The notes under the pieces were generated by a model. It did not search any database, was not told the origin of the DNA, and worked only from the letters and a program-made list of their open reading frames with translations. From the NCBI GenBank assembly GCA_964638775.1, contig CAZWZH010000229.1:1-64000 (forward strand): a stretch of 64,000 nt of DNA, read 5' to 3'. Origin of the DNA: Azophilus sp964638775. GTDB lineage: Bacteria > Pseudomonadota > Gammaproteobacteria > Pseudomonadales > Azotimanducaceae. A program made the translations under genes and the position numbers. Each line of letters starts with the position of its first letter. Position 1 is the first letter of the stretch. Below are positions 59,144 to 64,000 of this stretch, one piece after another.

Positions 59144-60796
59144 ATGGTCGTAAAATCGCTGCGCCCGATAGCCGAAGTGGCATCGGAACTTGGGCTTGGA
59201 TCCGGGGACGTCGAGCTTTACGGCTCCGTCAAGGCCAAGGTCCCAGTAGATGCCGTTCCAAGGCGCCAGGTACCGGGGCGGCTCGTGGTGGTGACCGCCA
59301 TCACGCCCACGCCGGCCGGGGAAGGCAAATCCACGGTCGCTGTCGGGCTTACCCAGGGATTGGGACGCCTTGGCAAGAGCGTCGCGCTGACCATCCGGCA
59401 GCCGTCCCTCGGCCCGGTGTTCGGCCACAAGGGCGGCGGTACCGGAGGCGGGCGTGCGACGGTGCAGCCGGCCGAAGAGATCAACCTGCATTTCACCGGC
59501 GACTTTCACGCCGTCGAGTCGGCGCACAACCTGCTGGCGGCCATGGCGGACAACGCGGCGCACCGCAAGACGGTGCAAGGCCTGGAAGCCGGGGGCATCA
59601 CCTGGCGCCGGGTCACGGATGCGGAAGACCGCTCGTTGCGCCAGATCGTCACCGGTGTCGGCGGCCGGGTCAACGGGCCGATGCGGGAGGCGCGATTCGA
59701 CATTTCCGCGGCCTCCGAGATCATGGCGATCCTGGCGCTGGCTTCCGGCTATGCGGACCTCCGCCGGCGTCTCGGCGACATCGTGCTCGGTTGGACGAAG
59801 GATCGGGAACCGGTACGGGCGCGGGACATCGGCGGCATCGGCTCCCTGATGGCGCTGCTGCGCGATGCGCTCAAACCCAACCTGGCGCAGACCGCCGAAG
59901 GACAGCCTGCGATCGTGCACATGGGTCCGTTCGGCAACATCGCGCACGGCTGCAGTTCGATACTGGCGGATCGCCTCGCCGTAAACACGGCGGACGTCAC
60001 GGTAACGGAGGCGGGATTCGGCGCGGATCTCGGCTTCGAGAAATTCATGGACATCAAGATTCGCCAGGGCGGGCCGGCACCGTCGGCCGCGGTTGTGGTC
60101 GCCACCATTCGAGGGCTCAAGTGGCACGGTGGCGTCAAGCGGCGTGAGCTGGGCCGGCGCAACGTCAGCGCCGTGCAGAGGGGCGCCCTCAATCTGGCCA
60201 ATGCGATTCGCATCGTGAACATGTACGGCCTGCCGGCCGTGGTGGCGATCAACCGCTTCGCCTCGGACAGCACCGAAGAAATCCGGGCCGCCCGCCGGGC
60301 CGCCGAGGAGGCGGGCGCCGTGGCGGTCGCGGAGGCGAACGGCTTCGCCGCCGGCAGTGCCGGCATGACCGACCTGGCCGAGGCCTGCTGGGAGGTTGCT
60401 CACAACGGCGAAGCGGATGTCAAACTGCTCTATTCCGACAACGAATCGCTGCAGGCCAAGGTGGAACGCCTGGCGGCAGACATCTACCAGGCGGACATCG
60501 TCGAATGGGGCCCGAGAACCCGGGACACGGCGGAACGCTTTGCCCGGCTCGGGTGGAACTTTCCGGTGTGCATGGCGAAAACCCACCTCTCCGTTTCGGC
60601 CAAGCCGGAACTGCTGAACGTTCCGACCGGTCATACCCTGCCCATTCGCGAACTGCGGGTGCAGGCCGGCGCGCAGCAGATCGTCACGCTTGCCGGTGAC
60701 ATCAACACGCTCCCGGGCCTGCCATCCCATCCCAATGCCCTGGACATCGATCTCGACGATGTAACGGGCGAAATAACAGGCATACTCAGCACCTGA
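59144..60796 (+). CDS. fhs: Formate-tetrahydrofolate ligase
   Basis: A 550-residue enzyme with the P-loop TPTPAGEGKSTVAVGLTQGL, RQPSLGPVFGHKGGGTGGG and the C-terminal PRTRDTAERFARLGWNFPVCM. It interconverts formate plus ATP and 10-formyl-H4folate. Beside demethylation genes it may run in reverse, giving formate and ATP. The ATG at 59144 is used; GGAGAG precedes it by about 8 bases. It is divergent from the GlxA-type regulator, with 167 bases between starts. No folD or fch gene is in the window, so the middle step must be encoded elsewhere. Confidence 0.96.
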   Translation: MVVKSLRPIAEVASELGLGSGDVELYGSVKAKVPVDAVPRRQVPGRLVVVTAITPTPAGEGKSTVAVGLTQGLGRLGKSVALTIRQPSLGPVFGHKGGGTGGGRATVQPAEEINLHFTGDFHAVESAHNLLAAMADNAAHRKTVQGLEAGGITWRRVTDAEDRSLRQIVTGVGGRVNGPMREARFDISAASEIMAILALASGYADLRRRLGDIVLGWTKDREPVRARDIGGIGSLMALLRDALKPNLAQTAEGQPAIVHMGPFGNIAHGCSSILADRLAVNTADVTVTEAGFGADLGFEKFMDIKIRQGGPAPSAAVVVATIRGLKWHGGVKRRELGRRNVSAVQRGALNLANAIRIVNMYGLPAVVAINRFASDSTEEIRAARRAAEEAGAVAVAEANGFAAGSAGMTDLAEACWEVAHNGEADVKLLYSDNESLQAKVERLAADIYQADIVEWGPRTRDTAERFARLGWNFPVCMAKTHLSVSAKPELLNVPTGHTLPIRELRVQAGAQQIVTLAGDINTLPGLPSHPNALDIDLDDVTGEITGILST

Positions 60797-60934
60797 ACGG
60801 AACCAGTCCGTCGGCCTGGATTCTGGCATCGCATCCGACCCTGCGAACGCGCTGGCCAGATGTTTGCGATTGGTTCTGACAACGGTACGCTGTCCAGAAA
60901 AGGACTGACCGTCGCTGCACCCGGAGGACTTCCG

Positions 60935-61969
60935 ATGCCTGCCCGCCTGCGTGTCAACCGCGATGCCCTCGCGGCCAATTACCGGCGTTACCGCGCTGCG
61001 GTGGCGGGTGCCTGCGGTGCCGTCGTCAAGGCGGACGGTTACGGGCTCGGAGCGGAGGAGACCGCGGCGGTATTCGAGCGGCTCGGCTGCGGGCACTTCT
61101 TCGTGGCCACCGCCGCGGAGGGGCTGGCACTGCGCAAGGTGTTGCAGAACGGGGTCGTATATGTGCTGGACGGTGTGGCGCCGGAGACGGCACGGCCGCT
61201 CGCGGGGGCGGGGGTGGTTCCGGTGGTCAACCACGAAAGGCAGTTGGCGGCCTGGGCGCCGTTCCGCGATCGGGACATTGCCGTGCATGTCGACACGGGA
61301 ATGAATCGGCTGGGGTTTCCGGTGGATGTCCCGGTGTCGGCTTTCGAAGGTTTCCGGGTGTCGCTGCTCATGACCCATCTCGCCTGCGCCGACGATCCGG
61401 CGCACCCAATGAATGAATGCCAGTTGCAGCGGTTCGCCGGAGTCACGGAGCGGTTTCCGGGCATTGCCACGAGCATCGGCAACTCCGCCGGCAGCCTGCT
61501 CGAAGAGCGCTACCACGGCGACCTGGCGCGCCCCGGCATCGGACTCTACGGCGGGAATCCCTGGTTGAACGAGTCCAATCCGTTTCAGCCGGTCGCCACC
61601 CTGGAAGCGACCGTCGTGCAGGTCCGTGAGGTGGCGGCGGGAGAGTCGGTGGGGTACGGGGCCACCTGGAGTTCGGCAAAACCCAGGCGTCTGGCCGTGC
61701 TGGGAGCCGGTTATGCGGATGGATTGCCGCGCTGCCTGTCGAATTGCGGCGAAGCTGTGGTTGCGGGGAAACGCTGCCCGATCGTGGGGCGGGTATCCAT
61801 GGACCTCACCGTGGTCGACGTAACGGGCGCCGAGGCGGGTGTGGGCGATTGGGTGGAGCTGTTCGGTGCGGAATTGCCGATCGACGAGGTGGCCCGCCAG
61901 GCGGATACGATCGCTTATGAGTTGCTCACCGGCATCTCGGCCCGGGTGCGGCGAATCTACGAAGGTTAG
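60935..61969 (+). CDS. alr: Alanine racemase
   Basis: A 344-residue PLP racemase. The lysine is in AVVKADGYGLG (K near residue 29), VHVDTGMNRLGF follows, and the tyrosine region is VGYGATWSSAKPRRLAVLG, with GRVSMDLTVVDVT near the C-terminal domain. ATG 60935 has GGAGG 8 bases upstream. It interconverts D- and L-alanine. The last 4 bases overlap the convergent lrp-type gene. With ald nearby it probably feeds D-alanine into pyruvate rather than only making cell wall. Confidence 0.92.
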   Translation: MPARLRVNRDALAANYRRYRAAVAGACGAVVKADGYGLGAEETAAVFERLGCGHFFVATAAEGLALRKVLQNGVVYVLDGVAPETARPLAGAGVVPVVNHERQLAAWAPFRDRDIAVHVDTGMNRLGFPVDVPVSAFEGFRVSLLMTHLACADDPAHPMNECQLQRFAGVTERFPGIATSIGNSAGSLLEERYHGDLARPGIGLYGGNPWLNESNPFQPVATLEATVVQVREVAAGESVGYGATWSSAKPRRLAVLGAGYADGLPRCLSNCGEAVVAGKRCPIVGRVSMDLTVVDVTGAEAGVGDWVELFGAELPIDEVARQADTIAYELLTGISARVRRIYEG

Positions 61970-62451
61970 CCCGGTGCCCCCCGTATGGGGACTTCGGTCT
62001 TCTTTACCACGGTGCGCAGCGCGAAGCTTGAATGCAGCCGGTCGACGCCGGGCAGGCGGGTCAGGTGCTGGCTGTGGATGCGCTCGTAGTCGCGGGCATC
62101 GTTGACGATGACCCGGAGCAGGTAGTCCGCATCGCCCGACATGAGGTAGCACTCCATGACTTCGGGCAGCTTGCCGACGGCACGCTCGAAGGCGACGAGG
62201 TCGTCGCGCTGCTGGCTGTGCAGGGTCACGCGGACGAAGACGTTGTCTGGATAGCCGGCGCCGGACTGGTCGATCAGCGCCACGTAGCCGCGCAGCATGC
62301 CGTTTTCCTCGAGCCGCCGGACACGGCGCAGGCAGGCCGACTCGGAGAGGTTCACGCGTTCGGCCAGGGTTGTGTTGGACAGCCGGCCGTCGAGCTGAAG
62401 TTCGTGGAGGATTCGCCGGTCAAGGCGGTCGATATTCAAATAATCTTGCAT
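61966..62451 (-). CDS. Lrp/AsnC-family transcriptional regulator
   Basis: A 161-residue complete Lrp protein: helix-turn-helix LDRRILHELQLDGRLSNTTL, then ESACLRRVRRLEENGMLRGY, and a RAM domain, EVMECYLMSGDADYLLRVIV. It is divergent from ald, with 120 bases between starts, like AldR/BkdR-type activators of alanine dehydrogenase. L-alanine is a likely effector, inferred from position. Its RAM domain shows what the remnant at 6086 has kept. Confidence 0.9.
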   Translation of the reverse strand: MQDYLNIDRLDRRILHELQLDGRLSNTTLAERVNLSESACLRRVRRLEENGMLRGYVALIDQSGAGYPDNVFVRVTLHSQQRDDLVAFERAVGKLPEVMECYLMSGDADYLLRVIVNDARDYERIHSQHLTRLPGVDRLHSSFALRTVVKKTEVPIRGAPG

Positions 62452-62571
62452 GAAATAACGGTATCGCAGAACTTAGTTGTGAATTGTTGGTCTGCATTCG
62501 CAGGAAAGCAATAACTTTCGACCGTGGCTCGGCTAAAGTGATGGTCCTGAAAGGCCTCGGAGAAGGCAGTC

Positions 62572-63672
62572 ATGCGTATCGGTGTTCCCAGGGAAGTGAA
62601 GGTACACGAGAACCGTGTGGGCCTTACGCCGGATTCGGTCGCGGAACTCATCGCCGCCGGCGCTGACGTCGTGGTGCAGGCGGGGGCCGGCGCCGGGGTC
62701 GGGTTCGCCGATGACGACTACCGCGGTGCCGGAGCGCGAATCGGTTCGGTTCAGGAAGCGTTCGCCGCGGACCTGGTCGTCAAGGTCAAGGAACCCCTGC
62801 TGCACGAATGCGAGCGGCTGCGTCCCGGGCAGGTGCTGTTTACCTATCTGCACCTCGCTGCCGACAGGCCCCAGGCGCTCGCCCTGATGGAATCGGGCGC
62901 GACGGCCATCGCCTACGAGACGGTCACCGGCGCCGGGGGCGCATTGCCGTTGCTCACTCCAATGAGCGAGGTTGCGGGGCGCATGTCGATTCAGGTTGGC
63001 GCCTTTGCATTGCAGAACGCGAACGGCGGTTGCGGCGTGCTGCTGGGCGGCGTTCCGGGCGTTGCGCCGGCCAGGGTGGTGATCATCGGGGGTGGCGTTG
63101 CCGGCGCCAATGCGGCGGCCATGGCGATCGGCCTGCAAGCGGACGTGACCATTCTCGACAAGTCCATAACCCGGCTCAGGGAATTGAATGCCGAGTTCCA
63201 GGGAAGGGCGCGGGTGCTGATGGCGTCCCGGCACAACATTCTCACCGAGGCGCTGGCCGCCGACCTTGTCATCGGGGCTGTGCTGGTTCCCGGCGCTGCG
63301 GCGCCGAAACTCCTCACCCGGGACATGGTCCGGGCTATGCGGGACGGTGCCGCGCTGGTCGACATTTCCATCGATCAGGGCGGCTGTTTCGAAACCAGCC
63401 GCCCGACTACCCACGACGATCCCATCTACGTCGAGGAAGGGGTGGTCCACTACTGTGTGACCAATATGCCGGGGGCGGTGGCGCGCACTTCCACCCAGGC
63501 GCTCAACAATGTCACCTTGCCCTATGTCAAGGCGTTGGCCACGCTCGGCTGGCGTGAGGCATTGCGCAGTGATTCGGGATTTGCCGCCGGGCTGAACGTT
63601 CATGACGGCGCCATCCGGCATCCCAAGGTTGCGGAGGCGCTTGGTCTGCGGCTTGTTGCCGAAGCTGCGTGA
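62572..63672 (+). CDS. ald: Alanine dehydrogenase
   Basis: A 366-residue NAD-dependent enzyme: MRIGVPREVKVHENRVGLTP, then VKVKEPLLHECERLRPGQVL, TYLHLAADRPQAL, the NAD fold VVIIGGGVAGANAAAMAIGL, and SIDQGGCFETSRPTTHDDP. It oxidatively deaminates L-alanine to pyruvate, giving NADH and ammonia. AAGG sequences lie upstream of the ATG at 62572. The divergent Lrp-family gene probably activates it. Full family length, no damage. Confidence 0.96.
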   Translation: MRIGVPREVKVHENRVGLTPDSVAELIAAGADVVVQAGAGAGVGFADDDYRGAGARIGSVQEAFAADLVVKVKEPLLHECERLRPGQVLFTYLHLAADRPQALALMESGATAIAYETVTGAGGALPLLTPMSEVAGRMSIQVGAFALQNANGGCGVLLGGVPGVAPARVVIIGGGVAGANAAAMAIGLQADVTILDKSITRLRELNAEFQGRARVLMASRHNILTEALAADLVIGAVLVPGAAAPKLLTRDMVRAMRDGAALVDISIDQGGCFETSRPTTHDDPIYVEEGVVHYCVTNMPGAVARTSTQALNNVTLPYVKALATLGWREALRSDSGFAAGLNVHDGAIRHPKVAEALGLRLVAEAA

Positions 63673-63892
63673 TCCCTTTCCCTTCCCGGGGGGCCGGCGG
63701 GGGCCCGTATCGGTCGTCCCGTTGCGCGCCACCTGGTATTCCGCGCTAAACTGCCCCGGGGCTGATTTCGATACGATGGCGAAGGGCGTTCCGGTCCGGT
63801 TCCTGGAGTTGTAGAGGTCCGTATCGACAGGCGAACGGGTTGGACGCTGCGCCATTGCAGGCCCACACAGACCAAACACAAGGACACGGATC

Positions 63893-64000
63893 ATGGCCGA
63901 ACCGCTGCATAACGAATTCCCCCCGGGCTCACTCGAGGCGAAGGATCTCGAGCACCTGCTGCACCCCACCACCAACCTGAAAGTGCACCGGGAAAACGGC
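63893..64000 (+). CDS. Class-III aminotransferase (partial)
   Basis: The 36 visible residues, LEHLLHPTTNLKVHRENG after a short N-terminus, match the start of omega-amino-acid:pyruvate transaminases, where HP-x-T/TN precedes the substrate pocket. AAGGA lies about 9 bases before the ATG. Only the N-terminus is in the window; substrate class (beta-alanine, taurine or similar) cannot be told. Its position after ald suggests amino-group cycling through alanine and pyruvate. Confidence 0.7.
   Translation, partial: MAEPLHNEFPPGSLEAKDLEHLLHPTTNLKVHRENG

Noticed and set aside
59042..62152. A 1036-codon open frame on the minus strand opposite fhs and alr
   Set aside because: It is antisense to two clear enzymes, its translation is rich in R, H, G and A with no family motif, and long open frames on the opposite strand are common in high-GC DNA.

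Overview
The window is high-GC, densely coded bacterial DNA. It most resembles an uncultured marine or host-associated sulfur-oxidising gammaproteobacterium. The left edge carries aprM-aprB, the order and membrane-anchor type found in sulfur oxidisers that lack Qmo. The rest encodes a TonB receptor, TPR-sulfotransferases and extensive catabolism of methylated amines. The taxonomic placement is an inference from gene content. No rRNA or tRNA gene was seen.

Left end (1-9 kb): aprM and partial aprB are followed by an antitoxin and a truncated vapC. A leftward two-gene island (1838-5894) then encodes two P-loop ATPases. One is a STAND-like protein with a winged helix and eight 42-residue TPRs. 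The island has its own AT-rich promoter with three operator-like 13-mers and sits between two broken genes, a vapC 5' piece and an Lrp 3' piece. It is the best candidate here for an undescribed system, possibly defence. Next comes a small rightward operon: a deazaflavin-type nitroreductase, a thioredoxin-fusion protein, and a UGSC-family selenoprotein with an in-frame UGA at 8797-8799 and a good bacterial SECIS hairpin.

One-carbon core (9-27 kb): a leftward operon reads mttB1, DUF1638, 'virulence factor' family, metV, metF, methyl-H4folate:corrinoid methyltransferase, corrinoid reductive activator, BCCT transporter, SDR. A rightward operon has a dimethylglycine-dehydrogenase-like flavoprotein, an sdaA remnant with a large internal deletion, and sarcosine oxidase soxBDAG.

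Middle (27-40 kb): an orphan Rieske oxygenase, a nitrilase-family hydrolase, a GST and a TauD-like dioxygenase are bracketed by two paralogous coiled-coil genes. A carnitine cluster follows: BKACE, carnitine 3-dehydrogenase, CaiA-like dehydrogenase, NDP-forming acyl-CoA synthetase and CaiD-like hydratase.

Right part (40-64 kb): an AAA_14/DUF4143 ATPase, an Asp/Asn beta-hydroxylase-like protein, two TPR-sulfotransferases and a TonB receptor. These are followed by two more dimethylglycine-dehydrogenase-like flavoproteins, a coiled-coil membrane protein, mttC-mttB2-glxA-type regulator, fhs, and an alanine module (alr, lrp, ald). A class-III aminotransferase is cut by the window end.

Read together, most genes fit one pathway. 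Carnitine is oxidised and cleaved to betainyl-CoA and then glycine betaine. Corrinoid methyltransferases remove one methyl to give dimethylglycine. Flavoprotein dehydrogenases and sarcosine oxidase continue to glycine. Methyl groups enter the H4folate pool and could be oxidised through MetF/MetV and Fhs run in reverse. This route is inferred from families; no substrate is proven by sequence.
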